Made by a program: the position numbers and the translations under genes. From assembly GCA_902826865.1 (NCBI GenBank), contig CADEGN010000015.1:12078-50347 (forward strand): a stretch of 38,270 nucleotides of DNA. Reading direction: 5' to 3'. Positions 8,067 to 15,093 of this stretch are shown piece by piece (position 1 is the first letter of the stretch; every line of letters begins with the position of its first letter). The notes beneath the pieces are model-generated. The model saw nothing but the letters and a program-made list of their open reading frames with translations, did not search any database and had not been told where the DNA came from. This DNA comes from an uncultured Myxococcales bacterium. GTDB taxonomy: Bacteria; Myxococcota_A; Polyangia; Nannocystales; Nannocystaceae.

Positions 8067-8902
8067 GCCCGCGGATCTTGACGGTGGGGCACGTGACGCA
8101 CGATCGCTACGGTGAAGCGATCGTACCGGGCGGTAGCGCGTACTACGGCGTGCGGACCCATCTCGAGCTCGGTGCGCAGGCGCGGTTGGTGTCCGTCATC
8201 GGTTGCGACTTCGCCTGTGATGACGCGTTGGCTCAGATTCCCCGCAACTTGGTGCGCAGTGGAGCGACGACGACGTTCACCAATCGGTACTCGGCCGGGC
8301 GCACGCGCGTGCAATACATCGATGCGATCGCTCCGTCGGTGGCGCCCGCCCTGTGTCCGGCGTCGTATCGCGGCTGCGACTTCCTCCATCTCGCCCCGGT
8401 GATTGGCGAAGTTGAAGTCACCCCGTGGATCGAAGCCGCCGCGCCGCGCATGGTGGGAATCGGCGTGCAGGGCTGGATCAAGCGCCCCGAGGGTCGCGAC
8501 GTGGTTTCGCAGCGCTGGGACGTGTCATCCGCCGAGCTTACGAAGGTCGACGTGGCGTGCTTGGGGGAAGAGGATCTCGAGGATCAAGGGGACTTGCTGA
8601 CGCGCTTGATCAAGATGGTGCCGATTGTCGCCCTCACTCGCGGTCGCGAGGGCTGCGAGCTGTTCATCCGCGGCCGCCCGATTCGCCTGGGGATCCACCC
8701 GGCAGTGGAGGTCGATCCGACCGGCGCTGGTGATGTTTTCGCCGCCGCGCTCTTCGGCGCGCTTGCTGACGGTGTGGATCCGGTCGTGGCGGCTCGTCGT
8801 GCAGCAGCCGCGGCATCGATCGCGGTGGAGGCCCGTGGCGCGGACGCGCTGCATCGCCTCGGCGAATCGCATGCGCGGGCGGAACGGGTGCCCGTCTATT
8901 GA
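8063..8902 (+). CDS. PfkB-family carbohydrate or cyclitol kinase
   Basis: A 279-residue ribokinase-fold enzyme starting with GTG at 8063. The substrate-side signature is GGSAYYGV (23-30) and the ATP/anion-hole signature is DPTGAGDVF (218-226), with Asp224 as catalytic base. LTRGREGCELF (191-201) is the usual strand before the ATP loop. It is on the short side for PfkB. The family includes kinases for ribose, fructose, nucleosides and myo-inositol. Placed in one overlapping operon with a cyclase, an SDR and a nucleotidyltransferase, it most plausibly phosphorylates the cyclitol so that the nucleotidyltransferase domain can activate it. That order of steps is inference. It ends the operon; a gene on the opposite strand stops 51 bp later. 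Confidence 0.88.
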   Translation: MSPRILTVGHVTHDRYGEAIVPGGSAYYGVRTHLELGAQARLVSVIGCDFACDDALAQIPRNLVRSGATTTFTNRYSAGRTRVQYIDAIAPSVAPALCPASYRGCDFLHLAPVIGEVEVTPWIEAAAPRMVGIGVQGWIKRPEGRDVVSQRWDVSSAELTKVDVACLGEEDLEDQGDLLTRLIKMVPIVALTRGREGCELFIRGRPIRLGIHPAVEVDPTGAGDVFAAALFGALADGVDPVVAARRAAAAASIAVEARGADALHRLGESHARAERVPVY

Positions 8903-8953
8903 TCGAACGATCGCGCCGACCCGCGGCACAATCGCAACCCGTCGGCGTCGGCT

Positions 8954-9166
8954 CTACCCGCGCACGATCGTCAGCGACAGGGACTCCACCTCGCGGAGCG
9001 TCTCCCGGTCAGCGCGACGGGGTCGCTGTGGGGCGCTGCGCGGGGGCGGAGGCTCGGGGCAGGGCGTCTCCTCCTGTGCGTCGAATGACCCGCCCGCAGC
9101 GGCCTGACGATCGCTCGAGATCATCGTGCAAGGTGGCGCCTGGAAGTACATCCGGGGTCGGGCCAT
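8954..9166 (-). CDS. 70-residue orphan protein with a strong ribosome-binding site
   Basis: The start at 9166 was chosen because AGGAGAG (minus strand, plus positions 9176-9170) precedes the ATG at an ideal distance. The peptide opens MARPRMYFQAPPCTM, then a Ser/Ala/Gly-rich stretch, then TPCPEPPPP, a basic proline-rich segment and an acidic-to-hydrophobic end (LREVESLSLTIVRG). There are two cysteines (13 and 36), and no signal peptide or membrane segment. I do not recognise it. It is transcribed towards the cyclitol operon and divergently from the secreted protein at 9333. Possible readings are a small regulatory or structural protein or a peptide precursor; nothing favours one of them. Confidence 0.6.
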   Translation of the reverse strand: MARPRMYFQAPPCTMISSDRQAAAGGSFDAQEETPCPEPPPPRSAPQRPRRADRETLREVESLSLTIVRG

Positions 9167-9169
9167 GTT

Positions 9170-9176
9170 CTCTCCT
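9170..9176 (-). promoter_or_regulatory. Ribosome-binding site of the 70-residue gene
   Basis: On the minus strand the sequence reads AGGAGAG, then AAC, then ATG. It is one of the best Shine-Dalgarno matches in the window, and it decides the start of this small gene against the longer reading from 9394. Confidence 0.7.
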
Positions 9177-9332
9177 GTTGCCGATCGGCCAAGAAGGTTA
9201 CAGAGCGTGAACTGCCGATTGTGCCTGATACTGGGGGCGGGGGTGGCGCTTTCGTAGGTCGATCCTCGCGGGCGTGTTCGCGCGGCGCGACATCGCTCGT
9301 GTACACTCGACGGGCTGTCGAGGAGTTGGCCT

Positions 9333-10910
9333 GTGTCGATCCCGTTTATCGTTTTGCTCGCCGCGCTTGCGCCGTCCACGATCGCCGCTGGCACGTTCCC
9401 CCATCCGCACTACCGCCCACCGCGCGGGCCAAAGGTGCTCGATGCCCGCACACTTGCTCCTCGCGAGCGGCACGAAGAAGAACGTCGCTTGACGTTCGAA
9501 GATCTCGACGCGTTCGCGCGCGAACCATCGCGAGCAGTGCCGCCACCGACAAAGCGCGTGCCAGGGGACAACGCTCGTCTACCCGAAGGGTGGGTGCAGC
9601 GGGGCAACAGCGTGCTCCCTCGCGCGCTGGTCGAAGACGGTCTGACCGTCGAGCCCGTGCCCCTCGCTGCATTCGAGGACACGCCCGGAAACAAGTACCC
9701 ACGCAAGCACACGCTCTACCTGAACTTTGTCGGCGCGACGCTCAGCAGTGAGGGCGTTATCGACAACTCGGCCGAGGGCTGGTCCACGCTGGCCAAAGAT
9801 GGCGACTATCCCGTGTTTAGCGGCGGGGAGACGCTTGCGCTCGCGGTGGTGCAAGCGGTGGAGAACGACCTGGCCGCCTACGGCGTACGCGTCGTCTATC
9901 TCGATCGCCCGCCCAAAATGCTCCCATACACGATGGAGATGGTTGCGGGGCAATGGACGGATACAGCCCTCGACACACCGGCGGGGGGCGTGGCATCAGG
10001 GGTGGATTGTGGCGCCCTCAACCAGCGGCGGGTTGTCTACACCTTCGCGGAAGGGGTCAATAGCGCCTCGGTGTTGGCCAACACAGCCAGCCAGGAGGCC
10101 GCGCACGCATGGGGCCTCGATCACTCGGTCAACTGCGACAGCGTGATGTCTTACTGTGGGGGCTTCTCCGATCAGTATTTCTCGACCGAGTGCGATCCGC
10201 TGTGCGAAGAGCAATGCCAGGGCGCGGGGACGATCGGATGCGGCTACGTCCATGAGATGTACTGCGGGGAAGGAAGTGCGCAGCAAAACGAGGACGCCGA
10301 GCTCTCGTTCTTGTTTGGGACGAGCGATCCGGATCTCGAGCCACCGACCTGTGACATCCTCTCGCCTGAGGATGGCGCGCAGCTTGAACCCGGGGCAGAC
10401 GTGGAGATCCGCGTGGCGCTCGACGACGACTATGGCGGCATGGGTTGGCAGATCACCGTCGCGAAAGACGGTGAGGTCATCTTCGACGACATCGACTACG
10501 CCAAAGAGTTCATCGATGGTGAGTCCAACGCGGCGATCAACCTGAACATGCTGCCTGAGGGTGTGTACGAGATCACCGCGGTCGCGATGGACCACGCGGA
10601 TCACACCACGATGGACAAGGTCACCGTGGTGGTTGGAGACGCGCCGGCGCCCGGGGACAGCACCGGTGCAGTCGACTCGACCGGGACAAGCACGGGTCCT
10701 ACCGATGAAAGCACCGGCGTGATGACGACCGGTGACGGAGATTCGTCCGGTGCGACCGAAGGGGGGACCACCACCGTGATGCAGGACGACGGCGGCGAAA
10801 AGGGTTGCGCCTGCACGAGCGCGCCTGGATCCGATGGGGGCCGGTGGCTCGTATTCCTGCTCCCGGCGACGGGTTGGCTGTTACGCCGGCGGCGCGATCG
10901 AGCAACTTAG
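9333..10910 (+). CDS. Secreted metzincin-like protein with a MYXO-CTERM tail; first zinc histidine replaced by Gln
   Basis: A GTG start with AGGAG seven bases upstream gives 525 residues with a signal peptide (1-19). The centre carries QEAAHAWGLDH (254-264), which aligns with the metzincin zinc site HExxHxxGxxH except that the first His is Gln254. A possible Met-turn, SVMSY, follows at 270-274, then a Cys-rich stretch (275-311). An Ig-like domain spans about 337-436, and a Ser/Thr/Gly linker 440-485. The tail has GCACTS (491-496), a hydrophobic helix and RRRR, the layout of MYXO-CTERM sorting signals that anchor or release surface proteins. The fold suggests a surface peptidase, but loss of a zinc ligand makes normal catalysis doubtful. 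It converges with the next gene, 33 bp away. Confidence 0.8.
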   Translation: MSIPFIVLLAALAPSTIAAGTFPHPHYRPPRGPKVLDARTLAPRERHEEERRLTFEDLDAFAREPSRAVPPPTKRVPGDNARLPEGWVQRGNSVLPRALVEDGLTVEPVPLAAFEDTPGNKYPRKHTLYLNFVGATLSSEGVIDNSAEGWSTLAKDGDYPVFSGGETLALAVVQAVENDLAAYGVRVVYLDRPPKMLPYTMEMVAGQWTDTALDTPAGGVASGVDCGALNQRRVVYTFAEGVNSASVLANTASQEAAHAWGLDHSVNCDSVMSYCGGFSDQYFSTECDPLCEEQCQGAGTIGCGYVHEMYCGEGSAQQNEDAELSFLFGTSDPDLEPPTCDILSPEDGAQLEPGADVEIRVALDDDYGGMGWQITVAKDGEVIFDDIDYAKEFIDGESNAAINLNMLPEGVYEITAVAMDHADHTTMDKVTVVVGDAPAPGDSTGAVDSTGTSTGPTDESTGVMTTGDGDSSGATEGGTTTVMQDDGGEKGCACTSAPGSDGGRWLVFLLPATGWLLRRRRDRAT

Positions 10911-10943
10911 CACCCGAGTCCAACCGCCTGATCGAGCGGACAA

Positions 10944-12680
10944 CTACTCGCCCTTGCGCTGCAGTTCGAGCTCGGCGTCCGCATAGTGAACAACGAGCGC
11001 CTCGGGCCGGCCGTCCTTGTCGACGACGAATCGCAGGTAGTTGCCGCTGTTGTCCTTGAAGAAGAAGCGGTGCTTGCCCATCGGGTGCATCCAGGTCGAG
11101 CCATGGCCAGGTACATCGAAGTACAACCGCTCGCCGATCTGCTTGACGTAGACCGTGGCAAGTGGGTCGAACTGGCGTTGCGTGTCGACGTCGGTGCCGT
11201 GCACGGCGATGGTGTCGTCGGTGATCCCGTAGGTCCCCAAATAGCGGGCAAACGTTCCCGGCGCGACCTGGACCTCGGGATACTCGATGCGTGGCGGCGG
11301 AGCTTCGCCGAACACCATCATCGCGACGTCTTGGGCGACCCGCGCGGCCGGAACAACCTCCGTGTTGCACAGCACGACGATCAGCGTGCGATCGTCGGCG
11401 AAACGCATGATCGCGCCGTTGAAGCCGTCGATGGCCCCTGGGAAGCTCGCCACCGGCTGGCCGAAAGCCTCGCCGAGCAACCATCCGAAGCCGTAGCCGT
11501 AGCGATTGCCATCGAGCATCTGCTCGACGCTGCTTCGGCTAAGCACCGTGTTGTCCGCCAGTGCTCGCTCCCAACGCGCGAGGTCCGTCGGTGTCGAGAT
11601 CAGCCCACCGGCACCGCCGAATACACTCATGTCGATCGGATCAGGTGGATCGAGCTCTTCTTCCTCGTTCCACACGTGGCCGCGAGCCTGTGCTCCGACA
11701 GGCGCATCGCCGAACTGCGTCCGCGACATGCCGGCGGGCCTAAACACATACTGCTGCATGTAGTCGGCGTAACTCATGCCCGACAGGCGCTCGATGATCG
11801 CCCCGAGCAGGAAGTATCCCGAGTTGGTCGGGTTGAAGTCGGAGCCGGGCGCAAACTCGAGCGGGAGCTCGGAGAACCGTCCGATCAACTCGTCGGTGCG
11901 GTGGGGCAACTGCTTCCACCGGTGGAAACCCGGCAGGTCCGTGTAGTTCGGGATCCCCGACGTGTGATCGAGCAGCTGCTCGATGGTGATCTTGCGCCCG
12001 TTGGGGTAACCCGGAATGTGCTTCGCCACCGGGTCGTCAAGGTCGAGCATTCCCGCATCTCGGAGCTGAAGAATCGCCGCAGCGGTGAAATGCTCGGTCA
12101 ACATACCGATGCGGAATCGAGTATCCGCGTCGTTCAGGAGATCGAGGGTAGGATCGGCGACCCCGAACCCCTCAGCGAAGTGGACCTCGCCCGCCCGGGC
12201 GACCAGGATCGCTCCATGAAACTCGAAGGTCGGTCCGAAGTGCCGGCCGTAATCGTGGAGGTAGCTCGCGATCTGATCCCCGAGGTTGTCGGGGATCGGC
12301 GGCGGCGCGCTCGGCAGCTCGTCGTCGATGGCATGCGCTGCGGCCGGGGCGTCGGCCATCGCGTCGCGGGTGATGGCCGAGTCGGGAACCCGTCCCCAGA
12401 CGACGGCGAGCACGGTGCATGCGATCGCGGCGGCGCCAAGTGCCCACGGCCATCTGCGCGCGCGCGGTGAGGTGAACGCGGGTGGGGGCGGCGCGTCGTC
12501 GATCGCGGCCAGTACTGAGATCGGAAGGATCGATGACTCCACCGACATCACGCGCTCGGCGAATCCCTCCTCGACACCACCTGGCAGCTCGCGCTCATCG
12601 TCATCTTCGGTTCGCCATGCCGCAAGGGCGTGCGCCTCGAGTGTGTCAAGCTCAGCCTCGCTCGGCCCGTCCTCACGCAC
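10944..12680 (-). CDS. Putative membrane anti-sigma factor with a catalytically dead class C beta-lactamase/PBP-like domain
   Basis: A GTG start at 12680 gives 578 residues. Residues 1-75 are acidic and cytoplasmic (GFAERVMS at 39-46), a membrane helix covers about 77-96, and an outer linker runs to 130. Residues 135-460 follow the serine beta-lactamase/D-Ala-D-Ala peptidase fold, with LLDHTSGIPNY (236-246) and SGYFLLGAIIERLSG (287-301) well kept. The catalytic motifs are gone: SxxK is Met193-Leu-Thr-Glu196, YxN is Pro284-Thr-Asn286, and the third motif is Phe413-Pro-Gly415. A beta-rich tail (470-575) resembles those on other proteins of the family. The start overlaps the sigma factor's end by 8 bp, the usual arrangement of a sigma factor and its antagonist. 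No zinc-binding HxxxCxxC is present. Sensing of a cell-wall or beta-lactam ligand is inference. Confidence 0.8.
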   Translation of the reverse strand: MREDGPSEAELDTLEAHALAAWRTEDDDERELPGGVEEGFAERVMSVESSILPISVLAAIDDAPPPPAFTSPRARRWPWALGAAAIACTVLAVVWGRVPDSAITRDAMADAPAAAHAIDDELPSAPPPIPDNLGDQIASYLHDYGRHFGPTFEFHGAILVARAGEVHFAEGFGVADPTLDLLNDADTRFRIGMLTEHFTAAAILQLRDAGMLDLDDPVAKHIPGYPNGRKITIEQLLDHTSGIPNYTDLPGFHRWKQLPHRTDELIGRFSELPLEFAPGSDFNPTNSGYFLLGAIIERLSGMSYADYMQQYVFRPAGMSRTQFGDAPVGAQARGHVWNEEEELDPPDPIDMSVFGGAGGLISTPTDLARWERALADNTVLSRSSVEQMLDGNRYGYGFGWLLGEAFGQPVASFPGAIDGFNGAIMRFADDRTLIVVLCNTEVVPAARVAQDVAMMVFGEAPPPRIEYPEVQVAPGTFARYLGTYGITDDTIAVHGTDVDTQRQFDPLATVYVKQIGERLYFDVPGHGSTWMHPMGKHRFFFKDNSGNYLRFVVDKDGRPEALVVHYADAELELQRKGE

Positions 12681-13338
12681 GGTGCACCTCGCCGAGTGCC
12701 TCCCGGAGACGGGTGCGCGCGCGATTGAGTCGCGACTTCACAGTGCCGAGATCGACATCGAGGATCTCCGCGATCTCGGTGTACTCGAGCCCATGGACCT
12801 CGCGAAGCACGAACGTCGCCTTGTATTCCGGGGCGAGGGAGTCGATCGCGCGGTCGATCACGCGCGCGAGCATACGCCGTTCGGCATTCTCGTCGGCGCG
12901 ATCGTTGGCAGCCAACTCGTGCGATCCTGTTTCGAGCGGGCTCAGCTCGAGGCGGCGCCGACGCAGCTCATCGATGGCTCGATGGCACGCGATCGTGAGG
13001 ATCCAGGTCGACAGTCGTGCCGGTCCATTGCGGTCGAATCGGGGCAAGGCCCGAAACACCCGGAGAAACGTCTCCTGAGCCACGTCCTCGATGAGCGCCG
13101 AGTCGCCATAACCGCGCAGCAACCGCGCCACGAGGGCGAGAACCGGGCGTTGATAGCGATCCACGAGGGCGCGCTTGGCCCGAACGCTACCGCGTTGGGC
13201 GCTGGCGAGCGTGACTTCATCGAGTTCTGGGAACCGATCCCTGGCGATGTCGGGCGGGAGCGGAGCGGCCACAGTCACCGCAGCGGTGATACGGCCGAGG
13301 TCGCCTGGAGTTCCCGGTCGATCGCGATCGGCCACCAA
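12673..13338 (-). CDS. ECF-type RNA polymerase sigma factor
   Basis: A protein of up to 221 residues with the two ECF domains. Region 2 spans about 42-110 (YQRPVLALVARLLRGYGDSA, then EDVAQETFLRVFRAL and STWILTIACHRAIDELRRR). Region 4 spans about 160-215 (LAPEYKATFVLREVHGLEY, EIAEILDVDLGTVKSRLNRA). The longest reading begins with TTG at 13338; GTG at 13335 and starts further in are possible, and the first 35 residues lie outside the domain. It overlaps the membrane partner by 8 bp (GTGCGTGA). ECF factors of this kind are normally held by a membrane-bound partner until a signal arrives, and usually activate their own promoter. I could not find a convincing GGAAC-type promoter upstream. Confidence 0.92.
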   Translation of the reverse strand: MVADRDRPGTPGDLGRITAAVTVAAPLPPDIARDRFPELDEVTLASAQRGSVRAKRALVDRYQRPVLALVARLLRGYGDSALIEDVAQETFLRVFRALPRFDRNGPARLSTWILTIACHRAIDELRRRRLELSPLETGSHELAANDRADENAERRMLARVIDRAIDSLAPEYKATFVLREVHGLEYTEIAEILDVDLGTVKSRLNRARTRLREALGEVHRA

Positions 13339-13477
13339 TGGCTAGATTAGGCGCCGAGGCGGTCGATCGCCGGCGATCCGTGTCTGCGGGCGCTGGCATC
13401 GGGGGCGGACGGACGGGGTGGCCGGGGAAGTGCGACGCCGCGCTGGTTGCGCGCTCGGCGAATCCCCCGCGTGCGTC

Positions 13478-13864
13478 TCAAGCCGGGTCGTGGCAGCAAG
13501 CTTCGATGTTGTGACCGTCTGGGTCCAGCACGAACGCGCCGTAGTAGTTGGGGTGATAGTGCGGCCGGATTCCGGGTGGGCCGTTGTCGGTGCGGCCCGC
13601 GACGATCGCAGCGCGATAGAAGGCGTCGACCACCGCCCGGTTGTTCGCGCGAAAGGCCACATGCAATCGTGGTGATTGCGGCGTGCCCTGTTTGATCCAA
13701 AAATCGGGCTTGGGCGCAACGCCGAGACCGAGCACCACTGCGCCGCCGGTGAACTCGCGTGGCACCTCCATCAGGACTTCGTAGCCAAGTGGCGCGAGGG
13801 CCTGCTCATAGAACCGACGGCTCTTGATCGGGTCGCTCACGGCGAGTCCGGTATGGTCGATCAT
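13478..13864 (-). CDS. VOC (glyoxalase/bleomycin-resistance fold) protein
   Basis: An ATG at 13864 gives a 128-residue single-domain VOC protein; a longer frame to 13903 adds no family sequence. Family features are the opening MIDHTGLAVSD (1-11), RRFYEQALAPLGYEV, RLHVAFRA and the closing GAFVLDPDGHNIEACCHD. His4, the His of RLHV and the Glu of HNIEA sit where metal ligands usually lie. Such proteins range from lactoylglutathione lyase to antibiotic-binding proteins, and the substrate cannot be told from this sequence. It is divergent from the MmcQ/YjbR gene, with 63 bp between the starts. Confidence 0.85.
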   Translation of the reverse strand: MIDHTGLAVSDPIKSRRFYEQALAPLGYEVLMEVPREFTGGAVVLGLGVAPKPDFWIKQGTPQSPRLHVAFRANNRAVVDAFYRAAIVAGRTDNGPPGIRPHYHPNYYGAFVLDPDGHNIEACCHDPA

Positions 13865-13927
13865 CGGCGCGCAGTTTCGCACCCACGGTTTGCCTCGGGG
13901 CATCAGCTACGACAAGATTCCTCCTCT

Positions 13928-14368
13928 ATGGCGGTCGAGCGTACAAGGGCGACGAGGGCGAAGCGCCCAGCAACGGGCGCGGCGGCACGGCCGAAAAACG
14001 CCACTTCAGCTCGCTCGGAGGGCGACGTGCTAGCCCGGCTGCGCCAGATCTGCATGGCGATCCCAGGGGCGTTCGAGAAGCTCTCTCACGGAGAGCCCAC
14101 CTGGTTCACGGGGCCCAGTGGCAAGGTGTTCGCGATGTTCGATAACCACCACCACGGCGCCGCTCGCATCTCGGTCCACCTCGCCGGAACGATCGAACAA
14201 CAAGAAGCGCTGGTCGCCTCCGATCCCGCGCGCTACTGGGTGCCGCCGTACGTCGGTCACCGCGGTTGGATCGGCGTCGTTTTGGATACGGACCCCAACT
14301 GGGACGAGGTCGCGTCGTTGGTCCGTGATGCCCACGCGCTGGTGTCGGCGCCGCGATCTCGTCGCTGA
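13928..14368 (+). CDS. MmcQ/YjbR family protein
   Basis: The ATG at 13928 was chosen because the longer frame upstream overlaps the VOC gene on the other strand. It gives 146 residues: a basic, Ala-rich N-terminus of about 30 residues, then the MmcQ/YjbR domain, recognised by ICMAIPGAFEKLSHGEPTWF in the first half, GKVFAMFDNHHHGAARISV in the middle, and WIGVVLDTDPNWDEVASLV near the end. The fold is CyaY-like; YjbR was described as DNA-binding in one case, but the general role is unknown. No operon partner is apparent. Confidence 0.85.
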   Translation: MAVERTRATRAKRPATGAAARPKNATSARSEGDVLARLRQICMAIPGAFEKLSHGEPTWFTGPSGKVFAMFDNHHHGAARISVHLAGTIEQQEALVASDPARYWVPPYVGHRGWIGVVLDTDPNWDEVASLVRDAHALVSAPRSRR

Positions 14369-14510
14369 TGGATTGAGACCGTCGGCCGGGCCGGCGCCGC
14401 GAGCAATCCGCCGGATCTACCGGCCGCGGGCCCCGCTCCCGAGCGGGACAGCGGCGTCGCGCGTCTCGATGATCGCGATCAACTCTCTGCCTCCGGTAGT
14501 TCGGGGAGCG

Positions 14511-14755
14511 CTAGGCCCAGGCTCTCTCGCGCTTTTTTTGGAGCCCGATGATCGCGTTAGCGACGCGCAGCTTGTGCTTGACCGCCTCGAGTTCCTTGGT
14601 GAGGGCGAGCAGTTGCGCGACGTCAGGCCCGCCACGCCGCCGCCGAGAAGCGGTCGACGCCAGCTCGACAACTGCGAGCTGTAGATCCCTTCGCTGCGAA
14701 GCATGGCCTCGAGCGCGCCACGTCGACCGGTGGCGATGGCGGCGTCGGCCGCCTT
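14511..14755 (-). mobile_element. Decayed transposase (IS3-type OrfA-like) fragment
   Basis: Two hallmark segments of a transposase OrfA family occur in different frames on the minus strand. Frame A (about 14755-14654) reads ALEAMLRSEGIYSSQLSSWRR, the counterpart of the usual LLRREGLYSSHLxxWRR. Frame B (about 14645-14511) reads LTKELEAVKHKLRVANAII then GLQKK, the counterpart of the coiled segment ending in IIxxQKK. The order is right, but the frame changes between the segments and the spacer is shorter than usual. No OrfB or terminal inverted repeats are visible. This is an inactive relic. Confidence 0.65.
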
Positions 14756-15014
14756 GACCGGCCACGGGCACGACCGACGCGGACTCCGGCGCGAGATCTC
14801 GCGCTGCATCGCCGGCTGCGACGCGCGCACGACGTTGAGTCTTGGTTGAGGATGGCTTCGGCAAGGTGAGGCGATCGTTCCGGGCTCTCCATGAAAAGAG
14901 CCCAGCACCCGAGTCCGAATCAGCGTCGCCTGAACTTTCGCTTACGCCCGGCGATTCAACGTCGCCGCATGCAGGAAATCCAAGCAGCGCAATCGCGAGC
15001 ACGCAACGCTTCAT
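14511..15014 (-). pseudogene. Chimeric open frame: lipoprotein signal running into transposase debris
   Basis: An ATG at 15014 begins MKRCVLAIALLGFPACGDVE, a good lipoprotein signal with Cys16 and a Ser/Asp/Gly-rich stretch after it (SESSGDADSDSGAG). The frame then loses coherence (an Arg-rich stretch of the kind produced by out-of-frame GC-rich DNA) and finishes in the transposase coiled segment at 14645-14511. The best reading is a small lipoprotein gene truncated or disrupted by an insertion that has since decayed. A short expressed lipoprotein cannot be excluded. It lies just downstream of the response-regulator gene's stop (15094) on the same strand, so read-through transcription is possible. 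The remaining bases between 14369 and 15093 show nothing else. Confidence 0.45.
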
Positions 15015-15093
15015 GTTCGCACGAGACCATGACGGGGGCTGCAAGGCAAGGCAGCGTTGCACGTCGTGCCGAGTCGCATGGATGCGCACCCGG

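Noticed and set aside
10986..12470. Long plus-strand open frame (494 codons) opposite the beta-lactamase-like gene
   Set aside because: It is antisense to a gene with clear family motifs; its composition is Arg/Val/Asp-rich without any domain. High GC content makes such shadow frames common.
10944..12680. A beta-lactam resistance (active class C beta-lactamase or esterase) gene
   Set aside because: The nucleophile Ser and the Lys of SxxK, the Tyr of YxN and the third motif are all replaced, and the protein has a membrane-anchored regulatory layout.
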